From: Planobispora rosea
GTDB lineage: Bacteria; Actinomycetota; Actinomycetes; Streptosporangiales; Streptosporangiaceae
NCBI RefSeq assembly: GCF_014648175.1
Contig: NZ_BMQP01000004.1
Span: 124,001-188,000 of the forward strand
DNA length: 64,000 bases
Direction of reading: 5' to 3'
Shown here piece after piece: positions 9,451-19,370 of this stretch. The position numbers and the translations under genes are program-made. Numbering within the stretch: the stretch's first letter is position 1; each line of letters starts with the position of its first letter. Under the pieces are notes generated by a model, which was given only the letters and a program-made list of their open reading frames with translations, was not told the DNA's origin and did no database searches.

Positions 9451-9647
9451 TGCGGGCGCTCCTCAGTCGGTTCACCGGCGCCCCCTCGCTGTGCCGACGG
9501 CGACGCTGCGCGCCGCGGCTCGGGGGCTGATAACCGGCTCCCGCCCTCGTCACGTCCTCGCTTCGCTTGCGGGCGCTCCTCAGTTGGTTCACCGGCGCCC
9601 CCTCGCTGTGCCGACGGCGACGCTGCGCGCCGCGGCTCGGGGGCCGA
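9451..9647. repeat. 80-bp direct repeat pair between ftsQ and murC
   Basis: Copies at 9451-9530 and 9568-9647 are 117 bp apart and differ at only about two positions. The 117-bp offset keeps them in one frame, which is why an apparent FtsQ N-terminus with a duplicated Pro/Arg/Glu-rich segment appears in the frame upstream of 9407. The composition resembles the other GC-rich repeats in this cluster, so the pair is read as intergenic. Confidence 0.8.
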
Positions 9648-9658
9648 TGGCCGTCGGC

Positions 9659-11065
9659 TCACCGGGAGGACAGCTCCGCCACGATCAGGGGGCCCAGTTC
9701 GGTCACGTCACCCGCACCCATGGTGAGGACGATGTCGCCCGGTCTCGCCCGGCCGGCCACCAGCGCGGGCACGGCCTCGCGCAGAGGAGCGTACTCGACC
9801 TGGGCGGCCGGGAGCGGTACCTTCTCCGCCACCAGGGCCCCGGAGACCCCCGGCTCGGGATCCTCCCGCGCGCCGTACACATCCAGGACGATCGCCTCGT
9901 CGGCCAGCCCGAGCGCGGCGCCGAACTCGTCGGCGAAGAACCTGGTACGCGAGTACAGGTGAGGCTGGAAGACCGCGATGACCCGGCCGGAGCCGGAGAA
10001 GGAGGCCACCACGTCCCGCGCGGCGCGCAGGTCGGCGGCGAGCTCGGTCGGGTGATGGGCGTAGCTGTCGAAGACCGCCACCCCCCCGGCCTCTCCCTTG
10101 GCCTCGAAGCGCCGCTTGGCCCCGGTGAAAGCGGCCAGACCATCGCATATAGCAGAGAAGGGGACACCCAGCTCCGCGGCCACGGCGATGACGGCGGCGG
10201 CGTTGAGGGCGTTGTGGCGGCCCGGAACGGCCAGCCTGACCTCACCCTGGCCACGGACCGTGAACCGCACGCCCATGCCGTCGGGGACGATGTCACCCAC
10301 CTGGAGGTCGGCGCCCTCGGCCTCGCCGTACGTGATCACCTTCAGGCCGCGCCCATGGGCGAGCGGCACCAGCTCCGCCGAGCCGGGATCGTCGACGCAG
10401 ACCACCAGGGATGTGCCGATCCTCTCGACGAAGCGGGCGAAACTATCGTGGACCGCCCGCGGATCGCCGTAGTTGTCGAGGTGGTCCGGCTCGACGTTGG
10501 TCACCACCGCGATGTCGGGGGCCAGCATCAGGAAGGAGCCGTCGCTCTCGTCCGCCTCGGCCACGAACACCTCGCCCGTGCCCTCGTCGGCACCCAGGCC
10601 CGTGGTGACCAGCTGACCTCCGACGCAGTAGGACGGATCGGCGCCGCACTGCTGCAACGCCACCGTGAGCATCGAGGTGGTGGTGGTCTTGCCGTGCGTC
10701 CCCGCCACCGCGACCGCGGCCCGTCCGGTCATCACCGAGGCCAGCGCGGCGGCCCGCGGGATCACCCGCAGGCCCCGCCGGAGCGCCTCGCCCAGCTCGG
10801 GGTTGGAGTCGCGGATCGCGGTGGAGACCACCACGGTGTCGACGTCCTTGATGTGCGAGGCGGCGTGCCCGATATGGACGACGCCTCCCAGCTCGCGCAG
10901 GGCGGTCACCATCTCCGAACCGCGCGCGTCGCTGCCCGAGACCGGGACACCCCGCTTGAGGAGAATGCGCGCGATACCGGACATCCCGGCCCCGCCGATC
11001 CCGATGAAGTGGACCCGCCCGAGATCCTCGGCCGCGACCGGCTCCACCAGTTTGACCAAGCTCAT
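9659..11065 (-). CDS. murC: UDP-N-acetylmuramate--L-alanine ligase
   Basis: ATP-dependent cytoplasmic ligase adding L-Ala to UDP-MurNAc, the first step of stem-peptide synthesis. The 468-residue protein shows the N-terminal Rossmann motif HFIGIGGAGMSGIA, the ATP-binding loop GTHGKTTTTSML, VTNVEPDHLDNY in the central domain and SYAHHPTE in the C-terminal ligase domain. ATG at 11065 has GGTGAG six bases upstream; a longer start at 11086 is possible. Its start codon and RBS lie inside a 54-bp repeat that is duplicated upstream. Confidence 0.97.
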   Translation of the reverse strand: MSLVKLVEPVAAEDLGRVHFIGIGGAGMSGIARILLKRGVPVSGSDARGSEMVTALRELGGVVHIGHAASHIKDVDTVVVSTAIRDSNPELGEALRRGLRVIPRAAALASVMTGRAAVAVAGTHGKTTTTSMLTVALQQCGADPSYCVGGQLVTTGLGADEGTGEVFVAEADESDGSFLMLAPDIAVVTNVEPDHLDNYGDPRAVHDSFARFVERIGTSLVVCVDDPGSAELVPLAHGRGLKVITYGEAEGADLQVGDIVPDGMGVRFTVRGQGEVRLAVPGRHNALNAAAVIAVAAELGVPFSAICDGLAAFTGAKRRFEAKGEAGGVAVFDSYAHHPTELAADLRAARDVVASFSGSGRVIAVFQPHLYSRTRFFADEFGAALGLADEAIVLDVYGAREDPEPGVSGALVAEKVPLPAAQVEYAPLREAVPALVAGRARPGDIVLTMGAGDVTELGPLIVAELSSR

Positions 11066-11204
11066 CGGTCGCTCACCGCTCCTCATTCGCTACGCGGACG
11101 ATCTCATCCCTCGACCGCCCACTCCGCTCACCGCGTCGGGCTCGCTCCCCGCTCATCGGTCGCTCACCGCTCCTCATTCGCTACGCGGACGATCTCATCC
11201 CTCG
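11060..11204. repeat. 54-bp direct repeat pair spanning the murC start
   Basis: Identical 54-bp copies at 11060-11113 and 11151-11204, offset by 91 bp. The proximal copy contains the murC RBS and ATG. The distal copy recreates the same RBS and ATG, opening a short frame of about 27 codons (RDEIVRVANEER at its end) that stops just before the real start. The duplication therefore made a decoy initiation region in the murG-murC gap. Confidence 0.8.
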
Positions 11205-11216
11205 GACGGCCGCCCA

Positions 11217-12305
11217 TCACGATCTTCCCTGCGACGCGATCTGGAGCACCCTCCGGGCCAGTGTCACGTCGGCGTCCTTGCGGCCCATCCGGGAAGCGGC
11301 CTCCGACATGGCCACCACACGCTCGGGGTCGGACAGGATCGGCAGCACGTTGCCGATGATCCACTCCGGCGTCAGGTCGGCGTCGTCGACCATGATCCCG
11401 CCGCCCGCCTGCACGACCGGGGCGGCGTTGAGCCGCTGCTCGCCGTTGCCGTGCGGGAGCGGGACGTAGGCGGCGGGCAGGCCCACCGCGGTCAGCTCGG
11501 CGCACGTCATGGCTCCGCTGCGGCACAGGGCGAAGTCGGCGGCGGCGTAGGCGAGGTCCATCCGGTCGACGTACTGCAGCACGACGTACTGCGGGTCACC
11601 GGGAGGAGGCTCCTGCTCCAGCGTGTTCTTCGGGCCGATGACGTGCAGCACCTGGACGCCCGCCCGGCGCAGCGCGGGGGCGGCGGCCAGGGCTGCCCGG
11701 TTGAGCGACCGCGCGCCCTGGGAGCCGCCCGTGACCAGAAGGGTGGGCAGGTCGGCCTCCAGCCCGAACCAGGAGCGCGCCTTGTCGCCCATGGACAGCC
11801 GGTCCAGACCGACGATCTCGCGCCGGAGCGGGATGCCGATGTGCTCCGCCTTGGGCAGAGGGGTGTCCCGGTGCCCGGTGAACACGTGGTCGGTCAGCCG
11901 CGCGCCCAGCCGGTTGGCGAGGCCGGGACGGGGGTTGGCCTCGTGCACCACGATCGGCACGCCGCGCCGCCGGGCCGCCAGGTAGGCGGGGGTCGCCACG
12001 TAGCCGCCGAACCCGACCAGGACGTCGGCCCGGACCCGGTCCATGATCTGCGCCGCCGTGGAGATGGCGCCGGCCAGGCGTCCGGGCACGGTCAGCAGCT
12101 GCGGTGTCAGCGCACGGGGCAGCGGCACGGCGGGAACGAGCTCCAGCTCGTATCCCCGCGCGGGGACGAGCCTCGTCTCGAGACCCCGCTCTGTGCCGAG
12201 ACAGGTGATCCCGATGCTCGGATCCAGTTGCCGCAGCGCGTCGGCCAGGGCCAGCGCCGGCTCGATGTGACCGGCCGTTCCGCCGCCGGCGAGGACCACT
12301 CTCAC
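11217..12305 (-). CDS. murG: Lipid II synthase MurG (GlcNAc transferase)
   Basis: Peripheral membrane glycosyltransferase that adds GlcNAc to lipid I. The 362-residue GT28 protein has the two-domain GT-B fold: N-terminal [21 protein letters not shown] with the acceptor-binding G-loop, and C-terminal [39 protein letters not shown] for UDP-GlcNAc binding. GTG at 12305 is chosen because GAAAGGA lies about seven bases upstream. An in-frame GTG at 12332 directly follows the ftsW stop and cannot be excluded. Confidence 0.96.
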   Translation of the reverse strand: MRVVLAGGGTAGHIEPALALADALRQLDPSIGITCLGTERGLETRLVPARGYELELVPAVPLPRALTPQLLTVPGRLAGAISTAAQIMDRVRADVLVGFGGYVATPAYLAARRRGVPIVVHEANPRPGLANRLGARLTDHVFTGHRDTPLPKAEHIGIPLRREIVGLDRLSMGDKARSWFGLEADLPTLLVTGGSQGARSLNRAALAAAPALRRAGVQVLHVIGPKNTLEQEPPPGDPQYVVLQYVDRMDLAYAAADFALCRSGAMTCAELTAVGLPAAYVPLPHGNGEQRLNAAPVVQAGGGIMVDDADLTPEWIIGNVLPILSDPERVVAMSEAASRMGRKDADVTLARRVLQIASQGRS

Positions 12306-12332
12306 AGGTCGGTCCTTTCGCTTATGTCTCAC

Positions 12333-13823
12333 TCATCGTCTTCCGCGGCCCGGCCGCCTCGTCGTTCCCGGGCCGCCCAGGCCAAGCCAGCTTAGAGCCC
12401 GCGCCGCCGGTCCGGGGCCACGTGCGATGAGAGCGTCACGCGCACCGGGCTCCTGTTTGGCGAACGACAGCAGCATGCCGAGCGCGGCGAGCGTCGGCAA
12501 CAGCGCCGATCCGCCGTAGGAGACCAGCGGCAGCGGGATGCCGGTGATGGGCAGGACACCGATGACCGCGCCGATGTTGACGATCGCCTGACCTGCGATC
12601 CAGGCCGTCGCGGCGGCCGCGGCGAGCCGGACGAACGGGTCCCTGACCCGGGTCGCGACCCGCAGCCCGGCGTAACCCAGCAGGCCGAACAGGGTGATCA
12701 CGACCAGCGTCCCCATCAGGCCGAGCTCCTCTCCGAGGATGGCGAAGATGAAGTCGCTCTCGGCGTGCGGGAGCCAGTTCCACTTCGCCCGGCTGTACCC
12801 CAGGCCGAGCCCGAACCAGCCGCCGGTGCCCATCGCGATCTGCCCCTGGACCGCCTGCAGTCCCGTGTCGCTGGCGTTCTCCCAGGGGTTGAGCCAGCCC
12901 TCGATCCGGTCCAGGCGGTAGCCCTCGGTGACGATCATCACGACGGTGGCGAGCACCGCCACCCCGAGGATCCCGCCGAACAGCCTCAGCGGCGCCCCGA
13001 CCACCCACAGCAGCGCCAGGAAGATCATCGTCAGGACGATCGTGGTGCCGAGGTCGCTGCCCAGCATGACCAGCAGGGCCAGGAGCGCGGTGCCCGGCAT
13101 CAGCGGGATGAGCAGGTGGCGCCACTCGATCATCCCGTTGCGGGCCTTGCGGGCCAGCAGGTCCGCCCCCCACAGCAGCAGGCCCAGCTTGGCGGGCTCG
13201 GACGGCTGCAGGTAGATCGGCCCCAGGTCGATCCAGCGCTGGGCGCCGAGCTGGGAGGTGCCGACGAACAGCACCATCACCAGGCCGATGATGGACAGCG
13301 CCATCAGGGGATATCCGGCCAGCCTGAAGAACCGCACCGGCAGCCGCGAGCAGGCCCACATGATCGGAATGCCGATCGCGGCGGAGATCGACTGCTTGAA
13401 GAACCAGTAGAACGGGTCCCCCATCTCCTGCAGCGCCTCGACGCTGGAGGCGGACAGGACCATCATCAGCCCCAGGACCATCAGCAGCGCGCTGACGCCC
13501 AGGAGCAGGTGGTAGGAGAAGAGGGGACGCCCCAGCAGCTCACGCAGGCGCCCGGGCAGGCCCTCGGCGGCGGCCTTCCCCACGGGCGGGCCCTTCGGGG
13601 ACGCCTCCGGGGCGGCGTCCTCCGGCGCGGCCACCGGATCGCCCTCCCACAGGGGACGGCCCTTCCGCGGGACCGGATCGCCCTCCCGCACGGGACGGCC
13701 CTTCCGCGGGACCGGATCGCCCTCCCGCACGGGACGGCCCTTCCGCGGGACCGGATCGCCCTCCCGCACGGGACGGAGCCTCCGGGAGGCGGGCACCTCC
13801 CCCGGCGTGACACCGGAGGTCAT
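12333..13823 (-). CDS. ftsW: SEDS peptidoglycan glycosyltransferase FtsW
   Basis: Polytopic septal glycan polymerase that works with FtsI. The 496-residue protein has a cytoplasmic N-terminus of about 95 residues with a 13-residue repeat (RPVREGDPVPRKG-like, nearly four copies), then about ten membrane segments. SEDS signatures are WIDLGPIYLQPSEPAKLG, HAESDFIFAILGEELG and GIPLPLVSYGGSALL. The tail is short and basic. Its ATG overlaps the murD stop (ATGA), so translation is probably coupled. The charged repeat array is not a usual FtsW feature. Confidence 0.96.
   Translation of the reverse strand: MTSGVTPGEVPASRRLRPVREGDPVPRKGRPVREGDPVPRKGRPVREGDPVPRKGRPLWEGDPVAAPEDAAPEASPKGPPVGKAAAEGLPGRLRELLGRPLFSYHLLLGVSALLMVLGLMMVLSASSVEALQEMGDPFYWFFKQSISAAIGIPIMWACSRLPVRFFRLAGYPLMALSIIGLVMVLFVGTSQLGAQRWIDLGPIYLQPSEPAKLGLLLWGADLLARKARNGMIEWRHLLIPLMPGTALLALLVMLGSDLGTTIVLTMIFLALLWVVGAPLRLFGGILGVAVLATVVMIVTEGYRLDRIEGWLNPWENASDTGLQAVQGQIAMGTGGWFGLGLGYSRAKWNWLPHAESDFIFAILGEELGLMGTLVVITLFGLLGYAGLRVATRVRDPFVRLAAAAATAWIAGQAIVNIGAVIGVLPITGIPLPLVSYGGSALLPTLAALGMLLSFAKQEPGARDALIARGPGPAARALSWLGLGGPGTTRRPGRGRR
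13633..13777. repeat. 39-bp tandem repeat inside ftsW
   Basis: Starts at 13633, 13672, 13711 and 13750, about 3.8 copies of a 39-bp unit. The middle copies are identical; the first and last diverge. The unit length is a multiple of three, so the array encodes a 13-residue repeat in the cytoplasmic tail of FtsW and copy number can change without a frameshift. Confidence 0.9.
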
Positions 13824-15196
13824 TCGCCCTCCTCCCGTCGCCGGGCCGCGAGCCGGTGCACGGCCTGGGCGAACGCCTCCCCCCGGGCCGGGTAGCCGGT
13901 GAACATGTCCAGGGAGGCTCCCGCCGGGGCCAGCAGCACGGTGTCTCCGGGGGTGGCGAGCCGGGCGGCTTCGGTGACGACACGGTCCATGACCCCAGTG
14001 TCCTGCCCGGCCACCTCAACCACCGGGACATTCTCGGCGTGTCGCGCCAGGGCCCGGCGGATCCGCTCGCGGTCGGCGCCCAGGAGCACGGCGCCGCGCA
14101 GCCGCGGGGCGGCCTGCCGTACCAGCTCGTCCACGTCGGCGCCCTTCAGCTGCCCGCCGGCCACCCAGACGATCGCCGGGTAGGCGGCCAGGGACGCGGC
14201 GGCGGCGTGCGGGTTGGTGGCCTTGGAGTCGTCGACGTAGTCGACCCCGCCGACGCGGGCGACGTGCGCGATCCGGTGCGGGTCCGGCACGAAGTCCCGC
14301 AGCCCCTGCCGTACGGCCTCGCACGGCACCCCGAAGGCCCGCGCCAGGGCGGCCGCGGCCAGCGCGTTGGCCACGTTGTGCGGCGCGAGGGGCCGGACGT
14401 CCTCCAGCGCGGCGAGCTCCTCCGCAGTGCGGACGGGGTCGTCGGTGAACGCCCGGTCCACCAGCAGGTCCTCGACCACGCCGACCTGCCCGGGGCCCGG
14501 TGTCCGCAGTGTGAAGCCGATCGCCTCGGGGTACGGCGCCGCCAGGCGGGCGGACCACTCGTCGTCGGCGTTGTAGACCACCGTCCCGGCCCGGGCGAAG
14601 ATCTCCCCCTTGGCCCGGGCGTACTCCTCCATGGAGCCGTGCCAGTCGAGGTGGTCGGGGGCGACGTTGAGCACCGCGGCGGCGTACGGGGCCACGCTGG
14701 GCGCGCGGTGCAGCTGGAAGCTGGACAGCTCCACCGCGAGGACGTCGTACGGCCCGGCGGCGGCCTCCACGACCGGGACGCCCACGTTGCCGACCGCGAG
14801 CGCCTTGTGCCCGGCCGCCGTGAGCATCGCGGTGAGCATCCGCACCACGGTGGTCTTGCCGTTGGTGCCGGTCAGCGCCAGCCACGGCGCCGCGCCGTCG
14901 GGACGCAGCCGCCAGGCCAGCTCGACCTCGCCGATCACCTCGATCCCGGCCCCGGCCGCGGCGACCAGCAGCGGATGGTGCGGCGGCCAGCCGGTGGCGA
15001 CGACCGTCGAGGTTCCCCCGGGCAGCTCGGCGGGCTCGCCGAAGCGGACCTCGACCCCCTCGGCGGCGAGCTCGGCGGCGACGGCGCGCTGCCGCTCCCC
15101 GTCCACGCCCTCCAGGACCACCACCCGCTCGCCGCGCCGGGCCAGCAGACGGGCGGCCGCGGCGCCGGACACCCCGGCGCCCAACACACAGAACAT
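13820..15196 (-). CDS. murD: UDP-MurNAc-L-Ala--D-glutamate ligase
   Basis: Cytoplasmic ATP-dependent ligase adding D-Glu in the stem peptide pathway. 458 residues in three domains: Rossmann-like N-domain (MFCVLGAGVSGAAAARLLARRG), central ATPase domain with LTGTNGKTTVVRML and LNVAPDHLDWHG, and C-terminal domain with DDSKATNPHAAAASL and LLAPAGASLDMF. It lies 49 bases after mraY and overlaps ftsW by 4 nt. ATG start preceded by a modest AAGGA. Confidence 0.97.
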   Translation of the reverse strand: MFCVLGAGVSGAAAARLLARRGERVVVLEGVDGERQRAVAAELAAEGVEVRFGEPAELPGGTSTVVATGWPPHHPLLVAAAGAGIEVIGEVELAWRLRPDGAAPWLALTGTNGKTTVVRMLTAMLTAAGHKALAVGNVGVPVVEAAAGPYDVLAVELSSFQLHRAPSVAPYAAAVLNVAPDHLDWHGSMEEYARAKGEIFARAGTVVYNADDEWSARLAAPYPEAIGFTLRTPGPGQVGVVEDLLVDRAFTDDPVRTAEELAALEDVRPLAPHNVANALAAAALARAFGVPCEAVRQGLRDFVPDPHRIAHVARVGGVDYVDDSKATNPHAAAASLAAYPAIVWVAGGQLKGADVDELVRQAAPRLRGAVLLGADRERIRRALARHAENVPVVEVAGQDTGVMDRVVTEAARLATPGDTVLLAPAGASLDMFTGYPARGEAFAQAVHRLAARRREEGE

Positions 15197-15245
15197 TCGG
15201 ACTACGGATCCTTACTGGGAGGAGCGGTACGGCGGGGGGAAGGGA

Positions 15246-16297
15246 CTACTTGGGCACCCATTCCACGTAGAACAGGCCGAGACCGGTCGCGGCGAACAGG
15301 CCCGCGACGATCCAGAAGCGGACCACGATGGTCGTCTCCGCCCAGCCCGCCAGCTCGAAGTGGTGCTGGAGCGGGGCCATCCGGAAGACCCGTTTCCCGG
15401 TCATCTTGAAGAAGCCGACCTGGATGATCACCGACATGGTGATGACCACGCACATCCCGGCCAGGATGATCAGCAACAGCTGGGTCCGGGTGGTGATGGC
15501 CAGGCCGGCGATCACACCGCCGAGGGCCAGCGAGCCGGTGTCGCCCATGAAGATCTTCGCGGGCGGGGCGTTCCACCACAGGAAGCCGATCAGCGCGCCG
15601 AGCACGGCGGCGGCGACCACGGCCAGGTCGAGCGGGTCGCGGACCCAGTAGCAGTTGGGGCCGAGCTGGCTGGTGCAGCTGTTACGGAGCTGCCAGTTGC
15701 CGATCAGGATGTAGGAGGCCAGCACCGCGCCGGTGGCGCCGCTGGCCAGGCCGTCGAGGCCGTCGGTGAGGTTCACCGCGTTGGAGAAGCCCACGATCAT
15801 GATGAGCACCCAGATCGTGAACCCGATGATGCCGATCGAGGGACCGAAGTCGCGCAGGAACGACACCCGGGTCTCGGCGGGGGTGATGGCGTAGGCGTCG
15901 GGGAACCGGGTCACCAGGACGGCGAAGACCGCGCCCACGATGAGCTGGCCGAGCGCCTTGGCGCCGCTGCGCAGGCCGAGGCTGCGCTGCTTGTAGATCT
16001 TGATGAAGTCGTCGAGGAAGCCGACCGCGCCGAGTCCCGTCATCAGGAAGAGCACGAGCAGGCCGGAGACCGTCATCTCGTGCGGCGGGATGAGGTGGGC
16101 CACCCCGTAGGCGATGAGCGCGGAGATGACGATCACCGTGCCGCCCATGGTGGGGGTGCCGCGCTTGTCGTGGTGGCCGGAGGGTCCCTCCTCCCGGATG
16201 CTCTGGCCGTAGCCGCGGCGGGAGAACAGGCGGATCGCCAGAGGGGTGCCGAAGATGGACAGCAGCAGGCCCACCGCCGCGGCGATGAGGATGTCCC

Positions 16298-16301
<4 letters not shown>
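15246..16301 (-). CDS. mraY: Phospho-MurNAc-pentapeptide transferase MraY
   Basis: Integral membrane enzyme transferring phospho-MurNAc-pentapeptide to undecaprenyl phosphate to make lipid I. 351 residues with about ten hydrophobic helices and the family motifs [30 protein letters not shown] (catalytic Asp pair), [15 protein letters not shown] and [11 protein letters not shown]. The GTG start overlaps the murF stop in a GTGA arrangement. Confidence 0.98.
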
Positions 16302-17773
<1,472 letters not shown>

Positions 17774-17785
17774 GATGTGGGTTCC

Positions 17786-19330
17786 CTACTCTCCATACGT
17801 GCTTCGGCGCCCGGTCCGGTTCCGCCGTCTGACGATCGCATCGGCCACCACCTGCCTGTCGTCGAACGGGAGCACCTGGTCGCCGACATATTGGCCCTGC
17901 TCGTGGCCCTTACCGGCCACGACGACGACGTCGCCGAAGCCCGCCCGGGTGATCGCCAGGTCGATGGCCGCCGCCCGGTCCGGCTCAATGATCACATGCG
18001 CGCGCTCCTCCTCGGGCACGCCGAGGACTCCGTCCATCATCTCGGCCAGGATCCGCAGGGGATCCTCCGAGCGAGGGTTGTCGCTGGTGAGGATAGCCAC
18101 ATCCGCCAGGCGCGCGGCGGCCTCCCCCATCATCGGGCGCTTGCCCCTGTCCCGGTCGCCCCCGCAGCCCAGCACCACGGTCAGCTTTCCGGCCGTGACC
18201 TCGCGCACCGAGCGCAGCACCGACTCCACCGCGCCCGGCTTGTGGGAGTAGTCGACGATCACCTGGAAGTCCTCGCCGCCCGGGACCCGCTCCATCCGGC
18301 CGGGCACCCCGGTCAGCGTGCCCACGCCCGCCGCGGCGGTGTGCAGCGGCACCCCGGCCTCCACCAGGGAGACGATCGCGCCGAGCGCGTTGGCCACGTT
18401 GAACGGGCCGGGCAGGGACACCGTGACGTCCTCCTCGACCCCGCCGGGGCCGACGACCCGGAAGACGCTGCCGTCGGCGCCCAGGCGCACGTCCGCGGCC
18501 CGCCAGTCGGCCTCCCCGGCGCCCCGGGCGGAGAAGGTGGTCATCGGGATCTTGGCCGTGCCGTAGAGCTCGCGCCCGTGGGCGTCGTCGATGTTGACGA
18601 CGCCCACGCGGCTCATCTCGGGCGTGAACAGCCGGGCCTTGGTCGCGAAGTAGTCGTCGAGGTCCTTGTGGAAGTCCAGGTGGTCCTGGGAGAGGTTGGT
18701 GAACAGCGCGACGTCGTAGAAGACGGAGTCGACGCGGCCCAGCGCCAGCGCGTGGCTGGAGACCTCCATCGCGGCGGCGGTCACGCCCCGCTCGCGCATG
18801 AGGGCGAACAGGCCCTGCAGGTCGCTGGCCTCCGGCGTGGTCAGCTTGGGCGCGAAGTGCAGGTCGCCGACGTGGATCTCCACCCCGCCGACCAGCCCGG
18901 CCTGGTGGCCCGCGGCCCGCAGGCCGGCCTCCAGCAGGAAGGTGGTGGTGGACTTGCCGCTGGTGCCGGTGACACCGATGATCATCACGTCTCGCGCGGG
19001 CTCGCCGTACACCCAGGCGGAGACCCGGCCGAGCAGGGCCCGCGGGTCCTCGACCACCAGGACCGGCAGTCCGGTCGCGACCGCGGCCTCGCGGCCCTCG
19101 GGGTCGGTCAGGATCGCGGCGGCCCCGGCGGCCAGCGCCTGGGCGGCGAAGTCGGCGCCGTGCGCCGCCGCTCCGGGCAGCGCGACGTAGAGGTCTCCGC
19201 GCCGGACCTGGCGCGAGTCGATGGTGACCCCGGAGACCGCGGCCAGCGCCGCCCGCGACGTGCCCGAAGGCGCGCCGAGCAGACTCGCTAGCCCGGACAG
19301 CGGCCGGGGCGGACTGGTTGAGGGTCGCAT
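17786..19330 (-). CDS. murE: UDP-MurNAc-L-Ala-D-Glu--meso-DAP ligase
   Basis: Cytoplasmic ligase adding the third stem residue. About 514 residues: N-domain with VTIDSRQVRRGDLYVALPG, ATP loop GVTGTSGKSTTTFLLE, FTNLSQDHLDFHKD in the central domain and SDNPRSEDP in the C-domain. The DNPR motif is the known determinant for meso-diaminopimelate rather than lysine, so the wall is predicted to be DAP type. ATG at 19330 is used; a GTG at 19348 is equally open and neither has a clear RBS. Confidence 0.96.
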   Translation of the reverse strand: MRPSTSPPRPLSGLASLLGAPSGTSRAALAAVSGVTIDSRQVRRGDLYVALPGAAAHGADFAAQALAAGAAAILTDPEGREAAVATGLPVLVVEDPRALLGRVSAWVYGEPARDVMIIGVTGTSGKSTTTFLLEAGLRAAGHQAGLVGGVEIHVGDLHFAPKLTTPEASDLQGLFALMRERGVTAAAMEVSSHALALGRVDSVFYDVALFTNLSQDHLDFHKDLDDYFATKARLFTPEMSRVGVVNIDDAHGRELYGTAKIPMTTFSARGAGEADWRAADVRLGADGSVFRVVGPGGVEEDVTVSLPGPFNVANALGAIVSLVEAGVPLHTAAAGVGTLTGVPGRMERVPGGEDFQVIVDYSHKPGAVESVLRSVREVTAGKLTVVLGCGGDRDRGKRPMMGEAAARLADVAILTSDNPRSEDPLRILAEMMDGVLGVPEEERAHVIIEPDRAAAIDLAITRAGFGDVVVVAGKGHEQGQYVGDQVLPFDDRQVVADAIVRRRNRTGRRSTYGE

Positions 19331-19370
19331 GGACGACGGGGGACGCACGGCGAGAGCGTACCGTTCCCGC

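Noticed and set aside
9408..9662. Repeat-rich N-terminal extension of FtsQ
   Set aside because: Composed mainly of duplicated 80-bp repeat DNA; an internal GTG has a much better RBS. Kept as a finding because it cannot be fully excluded.
13633..13777. Tandem repeats in ftsW, and those at 24431 and 40951, as CRISPR-like arrays
   Set aside because: Units are directly adjacent with no unique spacers and no cas genes nearby.
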